Counted from the first letter of the stretch, positions 47,246 to 59,685 are shown. The stretch: 64,000 nt of DNA from Meghimatium bilineatum (GCA_034231615.1 CM067298.1:65525585-65589584); one strand, 5' to 3'. Notes: a model not told the origin generated them from the sequence alone. Numbers and translations are program-made.

Positions 47246-47684
47246 GTTGAAAGCAATGTATTCGTTGAGACTCTTACAAATGAAATGCCTACAATATATC
47301 TCAAAAATATATCAATTGAGAACACTCCTAAGCACATTAAAACAATCAGTTTAACACGATCAAATAAACAACAAATCTAAACACCCATTGCTTTAGTGGA
47401 ACGCTCGCTAGAAGAGCAGATTAACTTTTGAGATAAAGCATTAACACTTGCCAAATGAAAGAGAACAGAAGAAAATATATTTAACTATAAAACAATAAGA
47501 AATCAAACCAAAACACTAATATTTAAAGTAAAGAGCTACACTGGATAACATCAGGACCTGATCGTTCCCTGCTGGTAACAATCCATAGTTCTCTCTGTTC
47601 TGCTCTTCTCACTCCTCCCTCGACTATTCATTGAACGATAACTTTAACAAGGGATTCGTGTCTTTTTACATATCCAAACCTAAC

Positions 47685-47810
47685 ATGTTTACACAGTTTC
47701 AACACTGCCAGATGTGGTTCTTGATAACCTGCACGTTTGTTTATTTGCTGCTGGACGAATATATTTCGCCTGTGTTGTTCTATATAGCTATAATCGAAAT
47801 ACCGAAACCA
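47685..47810 (-). mobile_element. LINE group C, small fragment
   Basis: The minus strand reads VQQQINKRAGYQEPHLAVL, the same block as LQQINKPAVYQEPLLAVV at 32.03 kb. Confidence 0.65.
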
Positions 47811-48369
47811 TAATCAGATTTATGGCAACTAAAATCAATCATTAGAGATAATCAAACATATGACATAAGGCCAGAATTAAATCGAGCTCAAACTGATAAA
47901 GAGAAGGCATACAGGTCGATTACTTTTATTCTGTTAGTGCTAATAACAACGAAGATCAAAAATGAAATAGACAACAGACAATACTGCGAGAGCTAAACTA
48001 TAAACCAATAAATACAGTATAAGCATCATATATCTCGTATTAATGCAGATATAACAATAGTAGGCGTATAGTACGTCACAACCTGTTTATAAACATTGCT
48101 CGTACTTCGTGCGTTTGATTTCATTACTTTTATCCTGGTAACGTTTTAGCTGTTATCTCTATTATTAACAAATTATGCATATTGGTAGAATCACGTAAGA
48201 TAACATAAGATTGTATTTTTGTTAGGAAAACATTCTTCAACATCCATAGAGATCATGACAAATAACTACTATTGGAAAAGTATGAATGTAATATATTTGT
48301 TTTCAAAAACTTTATAACTGTGTACATTTTGCAATTATTACAGAGTAAAATGTTATATATATCAACATT

Positions 48370-48650
48370 AGCTCCGTGTGTTTTCGGGCCCGATTTGGGA
48401 GCAAAAAATAGCAACACTATTTACCTTCCACGCATGTCGTAAAAGGCGTCTAAGGAGGTTATGGGATGGAGTTGGCTGTCCCATTCCATATAGGGTCAGT
48501 GACCCAAAGATATGCTGAAGTCGGATGTGTCAGGCCGAAACGCACGGATATCGCAGCAATGCTGTAAACCATGACACAACGCACTCCGTTCTCCGGACTA
48601 CATCCTGCTAATCTGCAGGAGTTTGAGAATGAAAGCAGAAGAAGAAGAAG
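48370..48650 (+). mobile_element. SINE-1 copy, 281 bp, exact TSD
   Basis: Flanked by exact ATCAACATT (48361-48369 and 48651-48659). Same length as the copy at 25.2 kb. Contains CGTCTAAGGAGGTTATGGGA and a GAA tail. Confidence 0.9.
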
Positions 48651-48697
48651 ATCAACATTGGGTGACTAATGTTTGTAACTTAAATGTACAAAATAAT

Positions 48698-48992
48698 TCC
48701 TTGTTCTTAAACTGCGGTCCACATGGTCATCTCAGAAGTTCCACGAAAACTTGAAGAAATATTATGAGCCTTTACATCTACAATAAACACTTATGGACAC
48801 ATATTGTAGTGTATAATATGTTTATTAGCAACATATTACCATTAGATTTCCAAGTGCAGACACTATTTACTTTCGCTAACACATAGAGATAATTCCTAAA
48901 TATTTTCAAATATGGAATATTTTAAGTGGTTCCGCGGAAAAAATTCTAATATTTGAAAGGGCTTAGTGAGCACATTTTAAGAACCATTAGTT
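48698..48992. mobile_element. Possible hAT-like MITE
   Basis: Left TTGTTCTTAAACTGCGGTCC and right end complement TAATGGTTCTTAAAATG form imperfect inverted termini of about 14 bp; GGTTCCGCGG near 48930 fits a subterminal motif. I could not find an 8-bp target duplication, so this is tentative. Confidence 0.4.
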
Positions 48993-49244
48993 CGTTCTTC
49001 GAAAGATTCAAAACGACCGAATTCGACATAATTGAATGAAAGATAAAAAATGATTCCAACTGCCAATGATGTACATGTATGTAGTGCCCTAGACATACAG
49101 GTGTTCACACAGTTAGAGAAAAGGCATGCATCCATCAAAACCACCTGCAGTGAAGGTTTTTAAAACACGTTTCTTATAGTTCTAATCACTTAGTCTGTTT
49201 ATGAGGACACGACAATTGGGGAAAAATACTTATATATTGCGGGG

Positions 49245-49445
49245 GACGATGTGGTTCATGTGTTCGTGCAGTGACTTTCCAGTCCGGTGAACGAAGGTTC
49301 ATTTTCCAGCTCAACTGTAAATATTTATATATCGGCAAACAGCTCCTACTAAGTCAGCACAGCTGAAGGAAATAAATACCACGTCTCATGAGAGTAAAGA
49401 TGGGTCTGATGCTAGTCACATTATACCTAAGCATGCCATTGATTA
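49245..49445 (+). mobile_element. tRNA-like SINE, diverged
   Basis: GTGGTTCATGTGTTCGTGCA (A-box region) and GAAGGTTCATTTTCC (B-box-like), then a body with CAAACAGCTCCTACTAAGTC and AGAGTAAAGATGG that parallels the SINE at 14.75 kb. Confidence 0.5.
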
Positions 49446-50356
49446 TTGAAAAAATACGAGCTCAACGTCGTATTTCCCAAAACGCATAGAAGACGTGACA
49501 AATGGAACTTCTGTTTACTTGTATATTAAGAACGAAAGAATTCATCATGCAGTGTTGTACGTATGTCCCTGCTATTACATTTGTTGATCTCACGTATCCG
49601 TCGTTTTTAATTTGCTCGATATAAATAGTCAGTAATGAAGAACAGCGGACCAATCAAACCGGCAGAATTGTGACGCCATTGCAGGTTAGCCTACATGTCT
49701 TATTTTATCTAAGGGGCTGTCCCTTAGTTACGCCTGCATATTTTGTACAATATTTTACCCCCCTCCCCCCCACTTCCTTGCGAACAAGCTGTCCAAAATT
49801 AATTTCTGAAAAACATCCTGCTGAAAAAAACAACTTTGTTTTTTGCTTGTTTTCCTGTGAAGGAGTGTGCATGGATGCTTTCTATGGGCTTTCTATGGGC
49901 TTTATATGGACCTCCTGCTTAATTATGTCAAAAAGGTACAATGCCCGAAGACAGCCCTGCATTTTTTTGTGGGAAACGAAACAAACTAACAGTGGATAAG
50001 CAAATGTGTATTCTTCATTTTTTTCAGAGATTATTTCCCTTGGCTATAATAAACGTTTGTCGAAGGTACAGATATGTATTTGGGAGATTTGTATGGGTGA
50101 ATGCTCTCAGTGAATGGTGTGCAGATCTTTCCATCCGCCAGCAATCCTCGCGACTGCATTAAAACTACATTTAAAACGAAATTTCCAGAATAATTTAAAA
50201 TTCAACCACATTCAAGGTATATTAAAATAACTAGTATTGGTGCCAAATTCTTTCAACACTCTCCCCCTTATAAATAACCGTCAAATTTTGCACTCCCCTT
50301 CCCCTCCCACCATTATTGTTTAAGTAATTTATGTAGTTGCTAAAAGCGGGCATAAG

Positions 50357-50612
50357 TAACCAGTGAGCTACATGAAGCATATTAACCAGTGAGTTACATG
50401 CAGCATATTAACCAGTGAGTTACATGCAGCATATTAACCAGTGAGTTACATGCAGCATATTAACCAGTGAGTTACATGCAGCATATTAACCAGTGAGTTA
50501 CATGCAGCATATTAACCAGTGAGTTACATGCAGCATATTAACCAGTGAGTTACATGCAGCATATTAACCAGTGAGTTACATGAAGTATTTTAACCAGTAA
50601 ATTATATGAATC
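50357..50612. repeat. Minisatellite, 26-bp unit
   Basis: About ten copies of a unit containing ACCAGTGAGTTACATGCAGC; the inner units are identical, and the first and last are diverged. Confidence 0.95.
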
Positions 50613-50659
50613 ATCGAAATTCATGAAGATCGACTTTTGCTTGTAGAAAGTAAACATAT

Positions 50660-51140
50660 ATGTCTGCATTTTGAGATATGATCTGTAGGTCTGTGGTTAA
50701 TGTATTAAATCGATTTTTTTTCTGTGTTTATCTTCATGTTAAATTTCCTTCATGTTGTGTGGAGTCTATTTATATTGTTGTTGTAGTTATTCTTCTGATG
50801 TTGAAGTTATTGCTTTATCGTCTGCAAAAAAAACTTCTCATGAGGTTGTTTAGGTTGTCTTCTTCATTGGCTTTGGCAATTTTATACATACAATCAATAT
50901 ATGTAATGACAAAAAAACAAGGGAGATAGATGGCATCCTTGACGCACTCCAGATTGTATGTGGAATTTGTCTGACAGCCCTTCTGTATGGACTTGTTCTA
51001 AATGCACATTGACTACCTGTGTAACTACTAATACACAAGCTGAGAAAGTATTTATTATGGAACCCCATATTGTGATAGTATTTTCTATAGCTGTTGAATG
51101 TCTACTTTTTCGGTCTTTTTTCTTGATCAGCAAACGCGAT
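50660..51140 (-). mobile_element. LINE group I, RT palm (3' segment)
   Basis: The minus strand reads VNVHLEQVHTEGLSDKFHIQ then SGVRQGCHLSPLFF, and after a frameshift FFADDKAITSTSEE, so the catalytic FADD is still encoded (about 50825). Upstream it joins LRPKK.. at the nested insert. Stops and frameshifts elsewhere. Confidence 0.75.
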
Positions 51141-51152
51141 AAACAATTCTTG

Positions 51153-51446
51153 AAAAATTCTTGAGACTAACGGGAATTGAACCAGTCCGTTCTACGGCAC
51201 CAAATCACCTAGCAACAATTGCACACGCGTTTTTCAGCACTTGACTAACCGCATCTCCCAAAAAAAGATGCGATTTCATCAAGCCATTCAAATCGTGCAC
51301 ACAAAGTCACCCGAACGGACCAATCGAGACAAGGACCATTACAACAACAACAAACATCCCGTACAGGTATTGAAATATCCTCAGTAACAACAAACACATA
51401 ACATAATATCCGTATTAGTTATACAAATAATTGTTTTAATTATTTG
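51153..51446 (-). mobile_element. 294-bp insert in the RT, 12-bp TSD
   Basis: Flanked by exact AAACAATTCTTG at 51141-51152 and 51447-51458. The RT reading continues on both sides, so this is a clean insertion. Its minus strand has GGGAGATGCGGTTAGTCAAG (A-box-like) and, 73 bp on, GGTTCAATTCCCG (B-box-like) near its end. A related end is at 42.05 kb. Orientation and class are uncertain: it could be a SINE with a tRNA-like 3' module or a short DNA element. Confidence 0.72.
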
Positions 51447-51705
51447 AAACAATTCTTGGTAGCTTTCATATGTAGTTTTCTGCGAGTTATCTGAGTGGGA
51501 AAAAAATTGCATCTGCACAGCTCTTATTATTACAGAATCCCATTTGTGTGTTGTTAAGCTATTGTTCGATAAATGCCCGTAATCTTCTTTCTAGAATTCT
51601 GTTGAAAATATTTCCAGTGGGCTTAGAAGTGAAATATTTCTGTGTTTCCTACAATCTCTTTTTGGTGCTATAATTTCTTCTTTTTGAAGAGTTTATGACT
51701 ACCTT
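51447..51705 (-). mobile_element. LINE group I, RT start (5' segment)
   Basis: The minus strand reads APKRDCRKHRNISLLS, then frame-shifted NRILERRLRAFIEQ and NNTQMGFCNNKSCADAIF. These are the RT blocks NYRGISLLS and QxGFRxxxSxxDAIF that precede the palm found at 50.7-51.1 kb. Confidence 0.7.
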
Positions 51706-51934
51706 TTTTGGAAATCGCTAAATGGAGAAATAATGGGGGGGGGTGCAGGGTACATATCTTTAGGCTAAATTTTTATTACTAAAAGGCATGCTCTGATTTC
51801 CTAGAAGGAAGGGTTTGAAAAACCCAATTCTACATTTCTACAGGCTTGTTGATCCATGAAATGACGTAAAGTTATCCTTGTTGTAGGATCATTGCATTTT
51901 GAGTAGGACGTGAAGGACGATGACGAGATTTTTA

Positions 51935-52262
51935 GTAAGTGTTGAAGAATGATTACGGTAATTTTATGTAAGAGTTGAAGAATGATTACGATAATTTTAA
52001 GTAAGAGTTGAAGAATGATTACGGTAATTTTAAGTAAGAGTTGAAGAATGATTACGGTAATTGTATGTAAGAGTTGAAGAATGATTACGATAATTTTAAG
52101 TAAGAGTTGAAGAATGATTACGGTAATTTTAAGTAAGAGTTGAAGAATGATTACGGTAATTTTATGTAAGAGTTGAAGAATGATTACGATAATTTTAAGT
52201 AAGAGTTGAAGAATGATTACGATAATTTTAAGTAAGAGTTGAAGAATTATTACGATATTTTG
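51935..52262. repeat. Minisatellite, 33-bp unit
   Basis: About ten units of GTAAGAGTTGAAGAATGATT plus ACG[GA]TAATTTTA, starts spaced exactly 33 bp (51968, 52001, 52034 and so on). More diverged units continue to about 52430. Confidence 0.95.
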
Positions 52263-52696
52263 AGTACCATTTTGATGGACGATGACGATATTTTGAGTAA
52301 GAGTTAGAGAACGATAAAGGGATTTGGAGTAGGAGTTGAACGACGATAACGAGGTTTAGTTGTTGAAGTTGTAGGGTGAAGATGAAGTTTTTAGTAGGAG
52401 TTGAAGGACAATGAGGAGATTTTATGCAAAAGTTACATAACATCACAGGTAGCGTATCATTTACATCAGGTTCTTGTGAGTGCCATCAACTTTCCCTTTG
52501 TGTGAAATTTTCTTTTTGCCGGAGCGTCACAGTCATAAATATTATAGACGTGTCCGTTAATGTGCTGTATACTTCATAATTAGTATTAACTGTGCAAGAT
52601 TCATGTACATAAACCTTGAAGTAATTGTTCTGTATTTTCCCTAATGCTCAGTATTAACATTGAGGATGTTATGTTGTTTTCCTTTGTTACCATGAT

Positions 52697-54019
52697 TTTT
52701 TATCTTTCGTTCGCTCCATTGTAACCAGCACGGATATCCGTGTGATTTCCGCCGGGAGCGTGATTATGTTGGGCCACCGTTATGCGCCTTGTAGGCCTAG
52801 CACATCCGATTTCGGCATGTCTTGACAATTCGGGTGGGCTACCCTAGCCTGTGACAGCCTCTGTAACTGTCGCCATGCATGCATGTGTGTGGTGACTCTT
52901 CGCCCAGACGATTTTTGCTCACGACTGTCTCGCACGAGGTGTTCCACTGTCTATGAACTTGCCTCGTGTAATTGGACGTGCTGTGCCTGTGCCCATCGGG
53001 TAATGAACCGTTTCTCATCTGTAAGCCTGGTTCCTTAAGAGGAAGAACTTAACAGAAGAGTTGGACCCTGGCTCTGTCGCCCTCTTAGCCGAGTGTCATT
53101 CACCGACATTGTGTACACCTTGCCAAGTTCGAGTCTCACACCGCGCGTTTGAGAGCAAGGCGTTCTCGAGCTGAGTGACCTTGTCCCAATAGCGCCTGAG
53201 CCCATCAGATACTGAACCCTTTCTCTCTGCAAGTGTATTTCCGGTATAGGAATGCTTGACAATAGAGTTGGGTCAGGGCTAATATCTTTGTCCCTTTACT
53301 GCCTGAGCCCATCAGGTACTGAACCCTTTCTCTCTGCAAGTGTATTTCCGGTATAGGAAATCTTGACAGTAGAGTTGGACCAGGACTGCCATCGTTGTCC
53401 CCTTCTTGCCTAAGCCAATCGGGTTCGGAACCCTTTCTCTTCGCGAGCATATTTCCGGTATAGGAAGTCTCGACATTAGAGTAGATTTAGGTCTTCTTTC
53501 TTTTCCAAACGCCCACGATTGGGTCTGGGTCTCTGACTATAAGGATCACAGGTAACTAGAAGCTCGTCTCGAGCTAACAGAGCGTATAGTTCCCCTTTAC
53601 TAGAAACTTTTCACATTTCATTTGCAGTTCGCGCTGCCCACTGGCGCTGTTCTGCCCTTTCATTGTGTCATTGTATATATTTGTTTCTCTCGATCCATCT
53701 ACCTTTACGTGCCTTTTACATTGGCCGCCCCTCTCCTCCCAATGCTCTGACTGAACTAACAGGCGTCACTGTATGTCGACAGTGTCGCTGTATGTGGTGA
53801 TGCAAATGGCGTCGGAGATATTGTCTGTCTCTTTTACAGTCAAATCAATTTCCATCTGCTTCCTCCACATTCTCGGACACGATCCCCAAATGATGGCCAT
53901 GAATCAGCTCGAGCTGCCGTTTTCTGTTACCATGGTGCACCGCGAGCAGGTACATTTGGGATCTGTGTTATCTGCTAACCCTGGGTCCGCCTAGAGCAAT
54001 GCGTTCCCTTTGCACCCCA
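52697..54019 (-). mobile_element. Retroposon R1 copy 2, 1.32 kb, full length
   Basis: Minus-strand copy matching 15025-16354 along its length, with start GGGGTGCAAAGGGAACGC (at 54019) and end GGAGCGAACGAAAGATAAAA (at about 52697). Exact 10-bp duplication TTACCATGAT at 52687-52696 and 54020-54029. Three internal units of 107 bp (53.2-53.5 kb). The minus ORFs in it (53035-53262, 53205-53450) read the repeat in frames that are not kept in copy 1, so coding is unlikely. Confidence 0.88.
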
Positions 54020-54034
54020 TTACCATGATGATCA

Positions 54035-55110
54035 ACGATTGATTGTGTTTCTAGAAAACTAATATTCTCTGTTTTACATTCACTTTGTAGTACTTGGTAC
54101 TGGACCACCTAACTTGTTGGTAAGTGATGCCACAGATCCGTGGATTAATGAATCCAAACAAGGTAATGTTTAATGCGTACAGAACGACGTTCTTTTATAG
54201 CTGCTCCACATGTTCATAAACTAATGATAATTATTTATTATATAAATTATGCAGACTATATATTTGTGCTGATAATATTTGGCCTTTAAAACTGTTAGAT
54301 TTTAAATATTGTTTGAAACAGTATTATTGATTAGACGGTGTTTTTATATAGAAATAATTGATTATGACAATATTAATTTATTGTTGAGTTAACTGAATAT
54401 ATTTATGTACGTGTTCCAATTTATCAAACAGTCAGTTGTTTTTTTTCCTCTGGCTGTGTGTCTGAAGATCGAGTATCTGGAGTATTCGTTTTGAATGAGA
54501 AACGTTTCAGTGTTTACTTGGTGTGTTTGTCATAAGAACGAGTTAGTCGAAACTGTGAACTTGTAATGGCGATTTAGAGGAGGACTCACGCTCGACATGA
54601 TATTAAACATCACCACACTTCTGTTTTTTTGTCCACAAAGAAAATGCGGTTATTGTTCTTAAACGCCATTAGTGCGGTATCCCTCAAGCGATATAATTAC
54701 AGAAGCCCAAGAAACAACTGCATCACGAACTTGTAACCAACTTATGACCTTGTTCATACATAATAATGGCGTAACCCAAGACCATCTCCAATAAAGACTT
54801 TTCAACATAATTAATTATGACCTCATTCGTTACGTTTTTGATTATTCTTCGAATTTCAGTTGGTCACTATTTACATACTTGGAATCGCTTGTCAAACATA
54901 GCCAATGAGAATCCAAGTATATGAATAGTGACCAACCGAAAACCAAACAATAATGAAAATCGTAACGAATTTATATAATCCGTATTAATTATGTTGGATG
55001 TTATGTTCTATATACCGAGTCGGTTATTTCGCGTACCCACTCCGCCAGGGACATCCGAAAAGCTAGAACTAGAATGACTAGTCAACAACTGATACAGAAA
55101 CAAATTCATT
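54035..55110. other. No recognised gene
   Basis: Includes a short inverted pair, GGTCACTATTTACATACTTG (54852) and its near-complement around 54920, which may be a small foldback of about 100 bp. Nothing else assigned. Confidence 0.4.
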
Positions 55111-55121
55111 TCTGAGATTAT

Positions 55122-55828
55122 ATTAAGTATAAATGTGAGTAGAAATAGTAAAGTATAAATGTGAGTAGAAATAGTAAAGTATAAATGTGAGTAGAAATAG
55201 TAAAGTATAAATGTGAGTAGAAATAGTAAAGTATAAATGTGAGAATATGTAGTAAATATAAATGTGAGTAGAAATAGTAAAGTATAAATGTGAGAATATG
55301 TAGTAAATATAAATGTGAGTAGAAATAGTAAAGTATAAATGTGAGAATATGTAGTAAATATAAATGTGAGTAGAAATAGTAAAGTATAAATGTGAGAATA
55401 TGTAGTAAATATAAATGTGAGTAGAAATAGTAAAGTATAAATGTGAGAATATGTAGTAAATATAAATGTGAGTAGAAATAGTAAAGTATAAATGTGAGTA
55501 GAAATAGTAAAGTATAAATGTGAGTAGATATAGTAAAGTATAAATGTGAGTAGAAATAGTAAAGTATAAATGTGAGTAGAAATAGTAAAGTATAAATGTG
55601 AGTAGAAATAGTAAAGTATAAATGTGAGTAGATATAGTAAAGTATAAATGTGAGTAGAAATAGTAAAGTATAAATGTGAGTAGAAATAGTAAAGTATAAA
55701 TGTGAGTAGATATAGTAAAGTATAAATGTGAGTAGAAATAGTAAAGTATAAATGTGAGTAGATATATTAAAGTATAAATGTGAGAATATGTAGTAAATAT
55801 AAATGTGAGTAGATACAGTAGAGCACAA
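55122..55828. repeat. Minisatellite array, 26-bp units with variants
   Basis: About 27 units of AAGTATAAATGTGAGTAGAA plus ATAGTA. Between 55240 and 55480 a variant with TGTGAGAATATGTAGTAAAT alternates with the main form, making a dimer pattern. The two long minus ORFs (236 and 241 aa, repeating YFYSHLYFT-like units) exist because the unit lacks stops in those frames, and should not be annotated as protein. Confidence 0.97.
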
Positions 55829-55904
55829 CTACACATGATTATATACAATCATCTAAATATTAGACAGACATTGTACGTATATGAATGAATATATCCGATA
55901 TCAT

Positions 55905-56255
55905 GATCTGACGTAAGTTTATTACTTGTAGTAGAAGGCAGTTTATTACCTATATTAGAAGGCGGTTTATTACCTATATTAGAAGGCGGTTTATTACCTG
56001 TAATAGAAGACATACCCGCAATAGAATATAATTTATTACCTGTAGTAGAAGGCAGATTATTACATGTAGTAGAAGGCATTTTATTACCTTTAGTAGAAGG
56101 CAGTTTATTACATGTGATAAAATAAATTTTATTACCTGTAGTAGAGGAAATGTTTATTACCTGTAGTAGAGGAAATGTTTATTACCCGTAATAGAGGAAA
56201 TGTTTATTACCTGTAGTAGAGGAAATGTTTATTACCTGTAGTAGCATGTAATACG
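55905..56255. repeat. Minisatellite, ~24-bp unit
   Basis: Units TTATTACCTGTAGTAGAAGG and, after 56110, GGAAATGTTTATTACCTGTA, about 14 in total. Related unit types joined in one array. Confidence 0.92.
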
Positions 56256-56259
56256 TTTT

Positions 56260-57590
56260 GGTAATAAATGATTGACTACACAGATTCCCACGCTTATGCG
56301 AATCGTTGTCAAATTTTATGAAAGTATAGTTACCCTGACTTCATCATATTGTTAGAAAAATTTAAAATAGTTTAAAAACGTATTATAATGTAGATGTCTA
56401 TATAATACACACGAGCGTAATTCAGTATTTTGTTTTATCTTGACCATGTTGTTGTGATTGCAATTGTATCGTTCTCAAACTTCAAAATTCTTGAATAGAC
56501 TTTCGTTAATGATAAGCATATATTTTTCAATATTTAATGTTTCCTTATCTTAATTTCAAATGACGATGTGATATATTTTAATTTACACAATATTTTTGTC
56601 ATATTATTCAAACGTCAAATCGATTAAATGATACAAATTTTTTTCACATGGTTTGCTTTTCTAATTTACTTTTTCAACCTGCGATCACGTGGAAAATCAT
56701 GTCCGGCCTATTTGTGGTCGTTACTCATGGGTTGGGAACCAGTGTACTTGGCCGCTTAATCGTGAGTGTATCTTTTACTTCAGGATAGAATGTGAAGAGA
56801 ATGATCGATAGACCGCGGTTGTGAATAGTACCACCACTTAGAGCAATGAATCAGCTTAAGTAAATTATGAGCAATAAAATCACTTTGGAAGATCGTAGTA
56901 CCTAACTTAGTTTAGATACTGGGCAATACGTTTAATTCAAGTAGAGCTGACAATTTGGGGATGAAATTAGATTGACCATATACTCTTTATCGAATCTGTC
57001 ACTAACATTAGATTCTCATTGCTTGGACATTTAAAGAAAAAGTTCTCTACTTATAAGTTGTAAATTCATTTTAAATGCTGACATGAACACGTTTAGCTAT
57101 ATCACGTTTCACTAGCTTTGTACAAATTCAAAGTGATGTATCCCAGCCAATATATAGCACCAACATTTTTAATTTTGAATGATACTTTGAAATAGTATAT
57201 ACTATATGAATTAGATTTTACATTAAAATAAGCCAGTGGTTTCAATTTTTGGTTATTTGCGATACATACCAAATGTCTACTTGTCAACACACATCTCACA
57301 CACATTTTAAAAGATGTTTACAGTCACTTATAAGATCGCATTGGTTTCAGACGTGATTGCATTATTGTACAATTGGCATAATTTATGAGTGAAAATGCAT
57401 AATTTTATACTCTTTAACATCAGACAGACGGTGTTTGCGTTTCTATCATGTGTCACGCTCACTTTGCAGTCATCATCTCTACAACAAGTATTGTGTAGTT
57501 TAGTAGGAAAAATTAGTCTGCGAGTTACGTTTAATAATTACGTTTGATAATTAGATGAGATTCCAAATACGATATTTAAGTATTCCTGCA
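56260..57590. other. No recognised feature
   Basis: AT-rich; short ORFs without motif. Confidence 0.4.
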
Positions 57591-57689
57591 ATTAAGCTAC
57601 TAGAGGAAAACTATATCACTCAATTTCAAACACACGAAAGAGGACTGTTGATGCCTTAGAAATAAGTAAACGATGGATAGGGAAATTTC

Positions 57690-58640
57690 AAATTTCTATT
57701 TAAAATCGTTTGCATAAAAAAATTAGGCCAAGATCGGTGGACAGTTTTGACAAGGAATTGATCCGAAGAGAAATTTGCAACATGTGACACAATAATGAGA
57801 TAGTGAATTTAAAGAAATTAAACGTTGGTTGAGAAGGAATAATGACATTGATATTTTCAAATCTACACTATAAAGAGCTATTGGGAGTTTGGGATTCATT
57901 TTTAGAAAATATGTGTGGTAGAAACGTTATTTCTGAGATGTAGTCTCATATAGTTGCAATTCAAATCAAATATTTACGCAAGGTCTGAGAAATGAGAAGA
58001 GATTGATGTGATATAGTGTATTTAGACAAAACATGGTCCAATGCGTAATACAGTTATGAATAGGAATGGTAATCATCTGAATGTACAAATAAAAAACTAG
58101 AAATAGATACCAAGAAATATATAGATACCAAGATATACCAAGACATAGATGGCAGTGTCTAATAATTTCAAATGCAGGATACCACCAGCATTTTTGTCTA
58201 TGTAATACTGAAATCATATTAGTTTTTAAATACACGGATAATATGGATTATCATACCGAGATGAATAGAAATCGTGTACTTTCTTAATTGGAAAGACCAT
58301 GTGTTTGATTTTGGACAGTGCTTCAAATCACAACGCCATGGCACGAGAAGATAAAGATCCTAATTCATCAAATACTAAAGATATAAGACAGATTTGGCTG
58401 ACCAACAAAAAAACACTCCATTTAATGAAATGTCCCTAGTCTGAATTACTTGAAATTGTCAAGAAGACACAGGATATGAATATATCTCATACAGACAAGG
58501 CAACGCAGGAACATGGTACAGATAATTAAGACTTCCACCTTACCATTCTCACTTAAACCTAAAATAATTAGTCTGGGCTAAACTTAAGGAACAGGTAGCA
58601 CTAGAAAATAAAACGTTAAAATTAAAAGATTGTTGAAATA
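57690..58640 (+). pseudogene. DDE transposase pseudogene (IS630/Tc1-like)
   Basis: Reassembled by eye across frames: EIVNLKKL and NNDIDIFKSTLYRAIGSL (57800-57900, winged-helix or HTH region), RNVISEM, then VYLDKTWSNA (58017-58046, first catalytic Asp; the usual Glu after it is Lys), VLDSASNHNA (58309-58339, second Asp, in the VxDNAxxHN motif), and RLPPYHSHLN (58529-58558) followed by LVWAKLKEQVALENKT. The last block corresponds to LPPYSPxLNPIE, with the third acidic residue lost (a stop follows). More than five stops and several frameshifts show it is dead. No terminal inverted repeats identified. Confidence 0.72.
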
Positions 58641-58644
58641 CTTA

Positions 58645-59685
58645 CATATGCCGCCATCTCTAATATTGCTAGGCACTATTGGAAGTAGTGTGAGAAATCC
58701 ACTAAATGTCAATGGCAAACAATGTCACGAGTTCCTCACATACAAATCACTTAAAGAAATCATATTCAAAGGATATCTATTTGCAAACACGGTGAGTACA
58801 TTATTCTAATAGTAGACATGCCTATTCCTAATCAACTCAAAGAATATGTGTGTGAAGTGGTCACATTTTTTTTCCGATACACAATATTTAATATGTCGAC
58901 AAAGATCAAAGGATTTCACTCCTTTACAAAAAGTGGGCATGATATAGAAATATAAAGTATATATTTAATGGGTCTATCAAAAATGACATCATATGCAAAA
59001 AATGACTTTAATATCTAAGATAGTTAATCAGATAATTACATTTGTTTAAGGGCTAAACTAGTGAAGCGTGCTAAAGTTGCACTTTACAACTGATGCAATC
59101 CGACTGAATATGATAGAGAAAGTATCTTGCAGTACAAAACCACGGGAAAAGTAATGAATGTAAATTATTATTTCACAACACAAAAAGATACTTAAAAAAA
59201 GAGAGAACATATTACTAATTGAACCATGGAATAATCTACATAAAACTGGTGCCTTTGAGAATTCAACCTGCATATACGCTTTCTACCAGAAACACTCAAT
59301 TGATAACATATTCGCTACGTTTTATGCCATTGATTTTCGTTATTCACACTTCGTGAAATGTTTTCATGAAGATGATTTGTAATCAATATCGATACATTAA
59401 GAGCGAGTTTCAGAAGTGGAAATACGCAAAGAAAATTGAGATAGGAAATATTACCTAAGTACGGCTGAACTGTTCTCAGTTGATCATTTTCGACATCTGT
59501 AGATACATTGCTTTCAGACTTGATGTGAAATAATCGCGAGTAAAAAAGAATTTAAAGATAATGACGAGGCGTTCTGCTCTGTGTATAACAATGATATTAA
59601 AATGATTGCAAATCTCGAGAACTAGCTCGCAGTATGCGCCCATCTGAAGTTGAACTGATCATGATCACTCCAACTCTGAACGTTA
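58645..59685. other. No recognised feature
   Basis: AT-rich; could include the 3' flank of the transposase element, but no terminal repeat is evident. Confidence 0.35.

Noticed and set aside
55118..55848. 236- and 241-aa ORFs as a repeat protein
   Set aside because: They translate a 26-bp minisatellite in two frames at once; the unit simply has no stop in those frames.
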